Source: Pseudomonas sp. St316
GTDB taxonomy: Bacteria > Pseudomonadota > Gammaproteobacteria > Pseudomonadales > Pseudomonadaceae
Length of the DNA stretch: 64,000 nt
Reading direction: 5' to 3'
Assembly: GCF_018325905.1 (NCBI RefSeq)
Contig: NZ_AP021901.1
Coordinates: 4,402,001-4,466,000 of the forward strand
The translations under genes and the position numbers were made by a program. Under the pieces are notes generated by a model. That model was not told where the DNA came from, ran no database searches, and saw only the letters and a program-made list of their open reading frames with translations. Below, piece by piece: positions 1 through 8,115 of this stretch. Each line of letters opens with the position of its first letter. Within the stretch, counting starts at the first letter, position 1.

Positions 1-414
1 CCCGCTTATCTGGCTCGCCACGGCGCGCCGCTCAAACCCCAGGACCTGGCAGCCCATCAATGCCTGGCCTACAAAGGCGTGACCGGTCAGCAGCGCTGGT
101 TCTTCCGCCGCCCAGGCCAGGCCTGGACGCCCTACAGCGTCAAGGGCCCGATCACCGGCAACCACGCCGACACCTTGACCCAGGCCGCCGAACAAGGCCT
201 GGGGTTGGTGATGTTTCCGTCCTGGCTGATCGGCGAAGCACTGCGCAATGGCACGCTGGTCCCGGTACTGCAGGATTACCAGGCCTCCAACAGCCTCGAA
301 CCCCAACAGATCGCCATTCTCTGGCCGGGCAGCCGACGCCTGTCGGTGAAGGTCCGCACGGTCATCGATTTCTTCCTGGAGTGTTTTGGCGAGGTGCCCT
401 ACTGGGATCGCTGA
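1..414 (+). CDS. LysR-family regulator, C-terminal part (5' end outside window)
   Basis: The frame is open from base 1 and ends at TGA 412-414. The 137 residues resemble the second half of a LysR substrate-binding domain: a segment on recognition of low-salience sites (GPITGNHADTL), then the typical 'AAEQGLGLVMFPSWLI' stretch, and a C-terminal 'SVKVRTVIDFFLE' helix. The DNA-binding half lies upstream of the window, so neither target nor ligand can be inferred. Confidence is good for the family only. Confidence 0.85.
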   Translation, partial: PAYLARHGAPLKPQDLAAHQCLAYKGVTGQQRWFFRRPGQAWTPYSVKGPITGNHADTLTQAAEQGLGLVMFPSWLIGEALRNGTLVPVLQDYQASNSLEPQQIAILWPGSRRLSVKVRTVIDFFLECFGEVPYWDR

Positions 415-557
415 CCGCGGCGTGTCACCGGTCAGAAACAGCAACGCTTGCCATCTTCGAACGCAAGGGTCTGGCCGGGCGTTTCTGCGCGCTGGAATCA
501 AGTGCAGCGCCCATGGGATGATCAGCCCCCGAGCACGACTCTCCGTGGAGCGTTTCA

Positions 558-1145
558 ATGTCATTGCTGAGTAAACACGCCACCGCCCTGTTGCTGGCGG
601 CCATCGCCAGCCTGGTCGTGGTACCTGCCCCTGCGGCCCCGGCCAAAACCGCTGGCGATGCGCCGGCACAGAAGATTTCGATGCTGGGTGGCAAGCTCAC
701 CTTCACCCTGCCCAAGGGTTTCACGGCGACGCCGCTGCCCGCCGGTGAACAGACCCAGGGCACGGCCGGGGCAACGGGCACGATGTACAGCAATGCCACC
801 CGTAAAACCGTGGTGATCACGGCTGAGAACACCATCGTCAACGGCGTGAATGTGAAGGACAACGACAATGCCTTTCTCGATACGACCTTCGCCGACTTCG
901 CCGTTCAGAAAACCAAGACCCTGCCGGACGCCAAGATCCTCGGCGAAAAAAGCCTGACCCAGAAAGGCACCGGCCTGGGACTGCGCCAGCTCGACACCAG
1001 CGCCACCCAGGGCGGCGGGCCAACCCTGGACACCACGTTGATAGGTGCCTCCGGCACGCGAATGGCCGTGGTGCAGATCATCTCCCGGGCCAGTGACAAA
1101 ACCGGTCATGAAACATTGGTGAAACAGATCGCCAGCGGTCAGTAA
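558..1145 (+). CDS. Putative exported protein of unknown function
   Basis: A 195-residue protein. The first ~27 residues form a signal peptide: a Lys/His-containing start, a hydrophobic run (LLLAAIASLVVV) and an Ala-Pro-rich cleavage region. The mature part is mixed polar sequence without Cys motifs or membrane segments, containing a short 'GGKLTFTLPKGF' motif seen in small periplasmic proteins of Pseudomonas. The start ATG follows CGTGGAGCG about 10 nt upstream. I do not recognise a function. The gene stands alone between the LysR gene and a repeat array, about 140 nt after the former. Confidence 0.75.
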   Translation: MSLLSKHATALLLAAIASLVVVPAPAAPAKTAGDAPAQKISMLGGKLTFTLPKGFTATPLPAGEQTQGTAGATGTMYSNATRKTVVITAENTIVNGVNVKDNDNAFLDTTFADFAVQKTKTLPDAKILGEKSLTQKGTGLGLRQLDTSATQGGGPTLDTTLIGASGTRMAVVQIISRASDKTGHETLVKQIASGQ

Positions 1146-1155
1146 TAAGCACCCT

Positions 1156-1640
1156 GTGGGAGCCGAGCTGCTCGCGATGGCGTCGGCACACCCAACCTTG
1201 ATGCAAGCTGACCCACCGCAATCGCGAGCAAGCTCAGCTCCCACAGGGTCTACAAATGCCGGTCAAATGTGGGAGCCTAGCTTGCTCGCGATGGCGTCGG
1301 CACATCCTGGCATTGATGCAAACTGACCCACCGCAATCGCGAGCAAGCTCAGCTCCCACAGGGTCCACAAACGCCGGTCAAATGTGGGAGCCTAGCTTGC
1401 TCGCGATGGCGTCGGCACATCCTGGCATTGATGCAAACTGACCCACCGCAATCGCGAGCAAGCTCAGCTCCCACAGGGTCACAAACGCCGGTCAAATGTG
1501 GGAGCCTAGCTTGCTCGCGATGGCGTCGGCACATCCTGGCATTGATGCAAACTGACCCACCGCAATCGCGAGCAAGCTCAGCTCCCACAGGGTCTACAAA
1601 CGCTGGTCAAATGTGGGAGCCTAGCTCAGCTCCCGCAGGG
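1156..1640. repeat. Tandem array of REP doublets (four full units plus a collapsed fifth)
   Basis: GTGGGAGCC begins at 1156, 1269, 1384, 1498 and 1613, giving periods of 113-115 bp. Each full unit holds a forward REP arm (GTGGGAGCC...GCTCGCGATGGCG) and an inverted arm (CGCAATCGCGAGCAAGCTCAGCTCCCAC) separated by a near-identical spacer. The last unit has lost its interior, so the two arms abut. The units are almost identical except the first, which points to recent local duplication. No ORF within it looks real. Confidence 0.93.
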
Positions 1641-1651
1641 ACTTACGGTGA

Positions 1652-2368
1652 TCAGGGATTGAGCCGTTCCAGCCAGGCGCGCAGGTCCTGCACTTCCAGG
1701 GCGCTGATGCTGTGGCCGACGCCCGGGTAGGCATGAAATTCCGGTTCCAGTGCCAGGGTCTTCAGGAAGGTGTTGGCTTCGGTGCCGTCGTGGTAGGGAA
1801 TGATCGGGTCTGCCGTGCCATGGCCGATGAACACCGCCAGTGTCCGTCGCGACTCGTCGGGGGTCAGTTCCGCCCGCAGTATCGACAGGACCCGCCCTCC
1901 CATCGCGGCAATACCGCCGACGGCTTCAGGGTGTCGCAAGGCCACTTCGTAGCTCATCATCGCCCCTTGGCTGAAACCCACCAGGTAGACATTACTCGCG
2001 TCGGTCGGGTACTTGGCCCGGGCTTTCTCGATGAAGTCCAGCAGCACCTGGCCGCTGGCTTTCAGGTCTGAGATGTCACCGTCATAAGCACCCTCGCCCT
2101 TTTTGGCGAACCACTGGTAACGGTCCTGCTCCATGCTCTTGGGCGCCCGTACCGAGAGGTAGTTGTAATGCCGGGGCAGCGCGTCCTTGAGTTCGAACAA
2201 GTCCTGCTCGTTACTGCCGGAACCGTGCAGGAAGATCACCAGCGGCCGGTTCCGGGCCTGCTCATCGGCCTGGGCCAGGTAGTTGAGCGGCAAGTCCGTG
2301 TGCAGCGAGGGTTGGGCCTGCAACCCGGACGAGACCAGTAACAGAAACAGGGCGAGCGCTTTAAACAT
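1652..2368 (-). CDS. Exported alpha/beta hydrolase (phospholipase/carboxylesterase type)
   Basis: A 238-residue protein starting MFKALALFLLL. This start is preferred over an in-frame one 30 nt upstream because GGAGG lies 7-8 nt before it and the product then begins with a clean signal peptide ending near Ala-Gln. The fold signature is clear: the 'FLHGSGS' oxyanion strand, the nucleophile elbow G-F-S-Q-G, the acid-containing 'GHGTADPIIPY' segment and the catalytic His in 'GVGHS'. The family hydrolyses carboxylic or thio-esters; the substrate is unknown. It is probably periplasmic and probably monocistronic. Confidence 0.85.
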   Translation of the reverse strand: MFKALALFLLLVSSGLQAQPSLHTDLPLNYLAQADEQARNRPLVIFLHGSGSNEQDLFELKDALPRHYNYLSVRAPKSMEQDRYQWFAKKGEGAYDGDISDLKASGQVLLDFIEKARAKYPTDASNVYLVGFSQGAMMSYEVALRHPEAVGGIAAMGGRVLSILRAELTPDESRRTLAVFIGHGTADPIIPYHDGTEANTFLKTLALEPEFHAYPGVGHSISALEVQDLRAWLERLNP

Positions 2369-2432
2369 CAATCTTCCTCCATCGTTCGATAGCCACACGG
2401 CAAGAAGCGTGCGGTGAGGTAGACAGCACTTA

Positions 2433-3545
2433 TCAGTCGTTGATCAATTTCCCCATGCGAATCGGCTCACGCCCGGCGACTTTCGCCTGCCAGATCCCCG
2501 GCTGGGTGTAGCGCCCGCGGTCCAGGGCAAACAGCACGCCGCAGGTGCCAGCCCGCACGGTAGTGACCCGATCACTCAATGGATCGACCACTTCGAACAG
2601 CGGATCGCCGCGCTCCACCCATTCGCCAGCCTCACGCAGAAAGCTCACCACGCCATGGTGCGGCGCAAACAGGTACTCCGTGCCTTCGAACGGAAAGCCT
2701 TCACAGCACTGCGCCGGCGTGGGCGGCCAATCCCCGCCAATGAAACCTTGCTCGGCGAGGAACCCGAGGATGGCTTCGCAATTGGCCTGGGCCTGTTCCA
2801 CCCGGGTGTCGCCCATGCTGCCCAGTTCCAGCGTCGTCGCCAGGTTGGCCGGTGGGATCGCCGCAGTGGGAAAGGCCTTAGCCAGGCGTAGCCAAGGCGT
2901 GGAGCAGGACTCGTCGAACGAACTGCCGCCCGAATCCTCGCACAGCAACGCCACACCGGCCTTCAAGCGTGCGGCCAGGGAACGCCATTGCGGCCACTGT
3001 TGCGGCAAGGCATACAAATGGATCGCGGCCTCGAAATCGCAATGCAGGTCCAGGGTGATATCGGCGTCGCAGGCATGGCGCAGCAGCAGGCGATGCAGCG
3101 CTTCAAGTTGCGAAGGCGGCGCCGGCAGGTCGTCGAGAACCTGGGCCATGGTCTGGCGGATCAAGGTGATATTGGCGGCCGGGTCATCACCCAGGCGATC
3201 ACCGATGCGTTGCGCCACCGGTGCACTGAGTTCCACGAAAGAGCGGTTGAAATTCTTGCCGCTGCCCAGTTCGAAACGCCCCATGTGGGCGCTTTGCAGG
3301 TGTTGATCCAGGCCGATGGGATTGGCCACCGGCACCAGCTCGATCACCCCTTTGAGCAGGCCTTGCGCCTCGAGGTCGTTGAGCCGCTGCTTCAGCTCCC
3401 AGGCGGTACGCATGCCCGGCAGTTCGTCGGCGTGCAGGCTGGCCTGGATGTACGCCTTGCGCGGGCCATGGCCGTAACGAAACACACTGAGCCGGCGCTC
3501 GGTGCCCAGGTGGCTCCACGGCAGGGTATGGTCGATGCGTTGCAT
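2433..3545 (-). CDS. M14-fold deacylase, succinylglutamate desuccinylase/aspartoacylase family
   Basis: A 370-residue zinc amidohydrolase. The N-terminal part has the family's metal-binding His-x-x-Glu in 'ASLHADELPG', then 'NPIGLDQ', and a later metal His in 'DLHCD'. The C-terminal ~90 residues resemble the lipoyl/biotinyl-like beta-barrel appended to many of these deacylases ('FLREAGEWVERGDPLFEVVDP'). Members remove acyl groups from N-acylated amino acids (succinylglutamate, acetylaspartate, acetyl-diaminobutyrate). CGGAGG precedes the ATG at 6 nt. Its downstream neighbour on the chromosome (its upstream neighbour in transcription) is a basic-amino-acid-type binding protein, suggesting an N-acyl amino-acid substrate. 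Confidence 0.85.
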   Translation of the reverse strand: MQRIDHTLPWSHLGTERRLSVFRYGHGPRKAYIQASLHADELPGMRTAWELKQRLNDLEAQGLLKGVIELVPVANPIGLDQHLQSAHMGRFELGSGKNFNRSFVELSAPVAQRIGDRLGDDPAANITLIRQTMAQVLDDLPAPPSQLEALHRLLLRHACDADITLDLHCDFEAAIHLYALPQQWPQWRSLAARLKAGVALLCEDSGGSSFDESCSTPWLRLAKAFPTAAIPPANLATTLELGSMGDTRVEQAQANCEAILGFLAEQGFIGGDWPPTPAQCCEGFPFEGTEYLFAPHHGVVSFLREAGEWVERGDPLFEVVDPLSDRVTTVRAGTCGVLFALDRGRYTQPGIWQAKVAGREPIRMGKLIND

Positions 3546-3566
3546 GAAACCTCCGAATGACTAGGC

Positions 3567-3670
3567 GTAGGAGCTGTCGAGCGAAGCGAGGCTGCGATGT
3601 TTTGATCTTTCGCCCTGGACGCAACTGGCGGTGGAAAGATCGCAGCCTCGCTTCGCTCGACAGCTCCTAC
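3567..3670. repeat. Long inverted repeat of a second dispersed family
   Basis: The arm GTAGGAGCTGTCGAGCGAAG... recurs as the inverted ...CTTCGCTCGACAGCTCCTAC. Both arms extend through GAGGCTGCGAT, about 31 bp each, around a ~42 bp centre. It fills the space between the deacylase start and the binding-protein stop. A degenerate relative lies at 4681-4746. Confidence 0.85.
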
Positions 3671-3685
3671 AGCAGCTCCTACCGA

Positions 3686-4465
3686 TTAATGCCCGTAGAC
3701 ATCAAAGGCGAAGTATTTGTCCTGCACCTTCTTGTACGTGCCATTGGCGCGGATTTCGGTGATGGCCGCGTTGAACTGATCGGCCAGGACCTTATCGCCC
3801 TTGCGCACCGCGATGCCGGCACCGCCGCCGAAGTATTTGGCGTCTTCGTAAGTCGGGCCTACGAAGACGAAGCCTTTGCCGGCGTCGGTTTTCAGGAAAC
3901 CTTCGTCGAGGTTGACCGAGTCGGCCAGCATGGCGTCGAGGCGACCGGCAACCATGTCCAGGTTGGCTTCCTGCTGGGAGCCGTAGCGCACCAGGTTGAT
4001 ACCGGCGGGCACCAGCACTTCAGTGGCGAAACGGTCATGGGTACTGGCACGCAGCACGCCGACTTTCTTGCCCTTGAGCTCGGTCAGCGGGTCCTTGACC
4101 TCGGCGCCTTCCTTCATCACGAAACGCGCTGGGGTGTGGTAGTACTTGATGGTGAAATCGACGTTTTTCTTGCGATCGTCGGTGATGGTCATGGACGACA
4201 GGATCGCATCGATTTTCTTCACTTTCAGTGCCGGAATCAGGCCGTCGAATTCCTGCTCGACCCAGGTGCACTTGACCTTCATCTGCTCACAGAGCGCATC
4301 ACCGATATCGACATCGAAGCCGGTCAGCTTGCCGTCGGGTGTTTTCATCGAAAAAGGCGGGTAACCGGCTTCGATCCCGAGGCGGATCGGCTTGGCGTCT
4401 TCGGCCATGGCCGACAGGGACAGTACGGACAGTGCCAGGGCACCGAACATGGCTAGCTTCTTCAT
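3686..4465 (-). CDS. Periplasmic amino-acid-binding protein (ArgT/HisJ-like)
   Basis: A 259-residue cluster-3 solute-binding protein. A signal peptide of ~21 residues ends Ser-Ala-Met-Ala. It continues with '[34 protein letters not shown]', the ligand-binding start of Lys/Arg/Orn-binding proteins, and '[16 protein letters not shown]'. The two family Cys residues (near C60 and C67) are present. CAGGAG lies 6 nt before the ATG. No permease or ATPase gene is adjacent, so it must share membrane components encoded elsewhere or act as a sensor. The downstream gene encodes a deacylase of the aspartoacylase family. Confidence 0.9.
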   Translation of the reverse strand: MKKLAMFGALALSVLSLSAMAEDAKPIRLGIEAGYPPFSMKTPDGKLTGFDVDIGDALCEQMKVKCTWVEQEFDGLIPALKVKKIDAILSSMTITDDRKKNVDFTIKYYHTPARFVMKEGAEVKDPLTELKGKKVGVLRASTHDRFATEVLVPAGINLVRYGSQQEANLDMVAGRLDAMLADSVNLDEGFLKTDAGKGFVFVGPTYEDAKYFGGGAGIAVRKGDKVLADQFNAAITEIRANGTYKKVQDKYFAFDVYGH

Positions 4466-4680
4466 TTTCGCTCCTGAGTGTGCAGGGTATTTTATTGATC
4501 GTTATGGGCAGATTCGTAGGCAGCGTTCGGTCAGCAAAAACCGAAGTGGCCGGGAGTCTAGAGGGGCACTCAGGAGGGGAATTATGTTGAGGCGACAAAT
4601 AGTTATGAAAACAGCCAGGTGCGTCCGGTGGTCACGGGATTTGCGAAAAACCTGACAGGCAAACACCCCTGTTGCAAAAG

Positions 4681-4746
4681 AGGCTGCGATCTTTCCCCAG
4701 ACACTTGAGTCCCAAGCGCAAGATCAAAAAATCGCAGGCTCCTACA
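4681..4746. repeat. Degenerate inverted repeat of the 3567-3670 family
   Basis: AGGCTGCGATCTTTCC near 4681 is partly complementary to GATCAAAAAATCGCAGGCTCC ending near 4743, followed by TACAG. It lacks the CGAGCGAAGCGAG part of the intact copy. The rest of the gap 4466-4797 shows nothing else I can support. Confidence 0.5.
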
Positions 4747-4797
4747 GAGCCCAGCCAGAGCAATCTCTGACCACAAAAGCCTGGTTGCAGGAGAGCA

Positions 4798-5232
4798 TCA
4801 GCAGTCGCAGCTGATCGCCTCATCCGCCATGCGTTCCACTGTGCCGCTCAGGCGAAAGCCTTCATCGAGCCAGCCCATGACGCCGCCGATCATTTCCTTG
4901 ACCGGGTATCCCAACGTTGCCAGACGCACTGCCGCCTTGTTCGCGCCATTGCAATGCGGGCCGGCGCAATACACCACGAACAGGGTGGTCTTGGCATAGG
5001 CGGCCAGTGCCTGGGCGGTAAGCGTACGAGTTGGCAGGTTGATCGCCCCGGGTACGTGGCCACGTTCGTAGGCCAGGGGTCCGCGTACATCCACCAGCAC
5101 AAAATCGATGTTGCCGACCTGTTGGCTGGCATGAACGTCGGAACAATCGGTTTCGAATGTCAGGCGACGGCTGAAATGCTGCAGGGCGATATCGGAGGGG
5201 GCAGCAGGCACTTCGCGAACCAGGCTGGTCAT
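4798..5232 (-). CDS. Rhodanese-like sulfurtransferase domain protein
   Basis: A single-domain protein of 144 residues. The start MTSLVREVP has TTGGAG about 9 nt upstream; a longer frame reaching 5307 would extend into the divergent promoter and is less likely. The fold is marked by 'FVLVDVRGPLAYERGHVPGAINLP', the active-site loop starting at the Cys of 'VVYCAGPHCNGANKAA', and 'GGVMGWLDEGF' near the end. Sulfurtransferases of this class move sulfane sulfur; the acceptor is unknown. It ends with a Cys-Asp-Cys tail. Its divergent partner is an FtrA-type regulator, an arrangement that suggests the regulator controls it. Confidence 0.88.
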   Translation of the reverse strand: MTSLVREVPAAPSDIALQHFSRRLTFETDCSDVHASQQVGNIDFVLVDVRGPLAYERGHVPGAINLPTRTLTAQALAAYAKTTLFVVYCAGPHCNGANKAAVRLATLGYPVKEMIGGVMGWLDEGFRLSGTVERMADEAISCDC

Positions 5233-5333
5233 GGGCGTGTACTCCAAGATAGATAAGGCGTGAAGAGACTTTATCCCCTCGGGGCTTACCGCTACAGTGG
5301 CGCACAAGACACTCTGTGGGAATTTTCCGCCAA

Positions 5334-6293
5334 ATGCAGTTTACCCCTGGTCTGGTCGCGATCCTCGCCTACGACGGCCTGTGCACTTTCGAATTCGGTG
5401 TCGCCGTCGAGATCTTCGGATTGGAGCGACCGGAATTCGATTTTCCCTGGTACGCGCATCGGATCGTCGCCGTCGATGACGGCCCGATGCGCGCCATGGG
5501 CGGCTTCCAGGTATTGGCCGATGGCGGCATGGAACTGCTCGAAACCGCCCGGACCATTGTCGTGCCAGGCTGGCGCAACCGCAGCGAGCCACCGTCCCAG
5601 GCGTTGCTCGAGGCACTGCGCAGGGCCCATGCCCGGGGTGCGCGCCTGCTGTCGATCTGCTCCGGTGCCTTCGTACTCGCCGCCGCCGGGCTGCTCGATG
5701 GCCTGGGCGCCACGACTCATTGGCGCTACACCGACGAACTGGCCGCAAGCTTTCCCGCCGTGCGGGTGGACCCGGATGTGCTGTACGTGGATTCAGGACA
5801 GGTCATCACCTCGGCGGGCAGCGCCGCCGGTATCGATGCCTGCCTGCACCTGGTGGCACGGGACTATGGCGTCCAGGTCGCCAACTCCGTGGCACGCCGG
5901 CTAGTGATGTCGCCGCAACGTACGGGCGGCCAGGCGCAGTTCATTCCCTCACCGGTCAGCCGCACGCCACGCAGCGACCTGTCGAGTGTCATGCAATGGG
6001 CTCGCGAACGCCTGCACGAACCCCTCGGCGTGCGCGAACTGGCCAGCCAGGCGGCCATGAGCGAACGCACTTTCCTGCGCCATTTCACCCAGGCCTGCGG
6101 TGTGTCGCCCAAGGCCTGGCTGCAACATGAACGCCTGGCCCGGGCCCGCGAGTTGCTGGAAAGCACCGGGGACAACACCGACAACATCGCGCAACTGTGT
6201 GGCTACCGCTCGGTGGAAAGCTTTCGCGTGGCGTTTCGCAGCGTCGTGGGGTTGGCGCCGTCGGTGTATCGAGAGCGGTTTGGGCGCGGGTAA
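5334..6293 (+). CDS. ftrA: GlxA-family transcriptional regulator (FtrA-like)
   Basis: About 319 residues. The N-terminal half is a DJ-1/PfpI (class I glutamine-amidotransferase-like) domain with the nucleophile-elbow Cys in 'LLSICSGAFVLAAAGLLDG'. The C-terminal ~100 residues form an AraC two-helix-turn-helix domain ('ELASQAAMSERTFLRHF...' and 'IAQLCGYRSVESFRVAFR'). The ATG at 5334 starts MQFTPGL; an in-frame GTG at 5316 would add six residues, and neither has a strong Shine-Dalgarno. It is divergent from the rhodanese gene. Family members regulate genes adjacent to them, but the ligand is unknown. Confidence 0.87.
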   Translation: MQFTPGLVAILAYDGLCTFEFGVAVEIFGLERPEFDFPWYAHRIVAVDDGPMRAMGGFQVLADGGMELLETARTIVVPGWRNRSEPPSQALLEALRRAHARGARLLSICSGAFVLAAAGLLDGLGATTHWRYTDELAASFPAVRVDPDVLYVDSGQVITSAGSAAGIDACLHLVARDYGVQVANSVARRLVMSPQRTGGQAQFIPSPVSRTPRSDLSSVMQWARERLHEPLGVRELASQAAMSERTFLRHFTQACGVSPKAWLQHERLARARELLESTGDNTDNIAQLCGYRSVESFRVAFRSVVGLAPSVYRERFGRG

Positions 6294-6340
6294 GTAGCCC
6301 ATTGGTGATGGACTGTCGAACGCTGCTGTGGCGAGGGGAT

Positions 6341-6425
6341 GTGGGAGCAAAGCTTGCTCGCGAAACGGGCGCCTGGATTTCTGGAAGACCGCATTGCCTG
6401 AATCGCGGGCAAGCCTTGCTCCCAC
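6341..6425. repeat. REP doublet
   Basis: GTGGGAGCAAAGCTTGCTCG at 6341 faces the inverted GCAAGCCTTGCTCCCAC ending 6425. It is preceded by TGTGGCGAGGGG (6328-6339), a second motif that recurs at 31610, 42562 and 44150. It sits between convergent genes. Confidence 0.85.
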
Positions 6426-6483
6426 ATTCCTTGAAGCCACAGGGTTAACCATGTCCCCGGACCAAACAGTTGATGTGCAAGCA

Positions 6484-7242
6484 TCATTGAGGCTTACGCA
6501 ACAAATACGTATCCATGATCCAGCCATTGGCCTTTCGCGCGGCCTTGCGGGTGCGCTCGATGTCATCGGCCACGTCCCCCAGGCGGCCGGCGATAAGGAT
6601 TTCATCCGGCGTCCCCACATAGGCTCCCCAGTAGATGTGCGTATCGGGATCGCTCACCTGGCGATAGGCGTCCTCGGCATCGAGCATTACCACCACACTC
6701 GTCGCGTCGCCCACCTGCCCCGCCGCCAACCGGCGTCCGGTGGTGATTTCCAGCGAACCGCCAATGCTGTTCAACGGCACTTTATGCCGGGCGGCCAGGG
6801 CCTGGACGCTGGTGATGCCGGGGATCACCTCAAACTCGAAGGCGCAGCGGCCCGCGTCGAGGATCGACTGCAGGATGCGCACGGTACTGTCGTACAACGC
6901 CGGATCGCCCCACACCAGAAAACCACCCCGTTGACCGTCGGACAGCTCTTCATTGATCAAGCGTTCGAAGGTGGCCTGTTTAGCCCGGTTCAACGCTTCG
7001 ACGCTGTCCTGGTAGTCCAGGCCGCCGCGTTGGCGCTCCGGGCTGTAGGATTCGACGAAACGGTAGGTGCGATCAACGATGTAGCGCCGACAGACTTCGC
7101 GCCGCAGGTCCAACAGTTTGTCCTTGGCCGGCCCCTTGTCCATGAGGAAGACCACGTCCAAGCGGTTCAAGGCTTTCACTGCCTGCATCGTCAGTTGGTC
7201 CGGATCGCCGGCCCCAATGCCAATGACTGACAACGTCTTCAT
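6484..7242 (-). CDS. cobF: Precorrin-6A synthase (deacetylating)
   Basis: A 252-residue S-adenosylmethionine-dependent tetrapyrrole methylase. It starts MKTLSVIGIGAGDPDQLT, the typical SAM-pocket motif, with AGGAG 8 nt before. An in-frame start 42 nt upstream would lie well inside the phosphatase gene. Later motifs include 'VVFLMDKGPAKDKLLDLRREVCRRY', 'GGFLVWGDPALYDST' and 'EVIPGITSVQALAA'. CobF methylates precorrin-5 at C-1 with loss of the acetyl group in aerobic cobalamin synthesis. Its start overlaps the stop of the preceding phosphatase-fold gene as ATGA, so the two are translationally coupled. Confidence 0.92.
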   Translation of the reverse strand: MKTLSVIGIGAGDPDQLTMQAVKALNRLDVVFLMDKGPAKDKLLDLRREVCRRYIVDRTYRFVESYSPERQRGGLDYQDSVEALNRAKQATFERLINEELSDGQRGGFLVWGDPALYDSTVRILQSILDAGRCAFEFEVIPGITSVQALAARHKVPLNSIGGSLEITTGRRLAAGQVGDATSVVVMLDAEDAYRQVSDPDTHIYWGAYVGTPDEILIAGRLGDVADDIERTRKAARKANGWIMDTYLLRKPQ

Positions 7243-7817
7243 CGCGGCGACTCCTGGCCAGGCCCTTGGGTGCGCAATCGCCATACGCCGTTGAAACGCA
7301 ATTCGAGAGTGGACAACGGTTCAATGTCGATCCGGTTGAATGTAGCGGCCGGGCAACCCAAGACATTCACCAGGGCTGCGCGGATCACGAAGGGGTGGGT
7401 GACGGCCAGCAGATGTCCTGGCCGGGTTTCCAGACTGGCCAGCCAATCCCCGACACGGCGACACAACTGAGCGACAGATTCACCACCATGGGGGGCCGCC
7501 TCGACATCATCGAGCCAACTCTGCAGGGCTTGCGGTTCAGCCTGGAGCAACTCATCGATGGACAACCCGCGCCAACGTCCCAGATCGCAATCGGCCAGGG
7601 CCTGGTCCTGCTCGGGCTCGTCGCCGAACAGGGCGGCGGTCTGGCGCGTGCGCAGTTCCGGCCCGCACAGCAATTGCCGGACATTTCGGTAGCGGCGGTC
7701 GACCTGCGCGCGGTGTGCCAGCCAGTCGGCGTCCAGCGGTTCGTCCAGGCCAAAACGCGCCTGCTTCTGGGCGGCGGTGCGGGCGTGGCAGATCAGGGTC
7801 AGACGAGTGGCTTGCAC
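7239..7817 (-). CDS. Histidine-phosphatase-fold protein (CobC-like), atypical active site
   Basis: A 192-residue member of the phosphoglycerate-mutase/histidine-phosphatase superfamily. The usual first motif Arg-His-Gly-Glu/Thr reads Cys10-His11-Ala12-Arg13-Thr14: the catalytic His is kept but the preceding Arg and following Gly are not. The downstream 'GPELRTRQTAALFG', 'ALADCDLGRWRGLS', 'HGGESVAQLCRRV' and second catalytic His in 'AVTHPFVIRAALVN' are recognisable. Coupling to cobF suggests a cobalamin role, perhaps alpha-ribazole phosphatase-like; the altered motif makes the activity uncertain. Confidence 0.85.
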   Translation of the reverse strand: MQATRLTLICHARTAAQKQARFGLDEPLDADWLAHRAQVDRRYRNVRQLLCGPELRTRQTAALFGDEPEQDQALADCDLGRWRGLSIDELLQAEPQALQSWLDDVEAAPHGGESVAQLCRRVGDWLASLETRPGHLLAVTHPFVIRAALVNVLGCPAATFNRIDIEPLSTLELRFNGVWRLRTQGPGQESPR

Positions 7818-8039
7818 ACTGGACTCTCAGGCAATCGAAAGGGGCGCATGGGTGGGATATTCATGCTTTTAGTTGTACAGCACCTTATACGAAATCAAAT
7901 AAGTGAGACAAAAAGGCGTTATGTCCGACATCGTCAGAAGCATCGACTGACATACTTGGTCTACCCGGCCGGAACCAACTCCTACAAGGGTTTCGCACAA
8001 TATTGGAGCATTTTAAACGGAACGTAAAAACCACTGGAC

Positions 8040-8057
8040 ATGTAGCACCAGCTACAT
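8040..8057. promoter_or_regulatory. Candidate operator palindrome upstream of the rpiR-type gene
   Basis: ATGTAGC-ACCA-GCTACAT is a perfect inverted repeat with a 4-nt centre, 58 bp before the regulator start codon in an AT-rich 298-bp gap. Position and symmetry fit an autoregulatory site, which is inference. Confidence 0.5.
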
Positions 8058-8115
8058 AAATACTGTTTTCAGGAGTTATGAAAGAAATTCAACACCCATC
8101 TGGCAAGGAGCACGG

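Noticed and set aside
1156..1640. CRISPR array
   Set aside because: Units are ~114 bp of palindromic REP sequence with near-identical spacers, no cas genes nearby.
7818..8115. Cobalamin riboswitch upstream of the phosphatase/cobF pair
   Set aside because: I looked for the conserved B12-box-like segment and paired stems on the minus strand and did not see them; the region is AT-rich and better explained as the promoter of the divergent RpiR gene.
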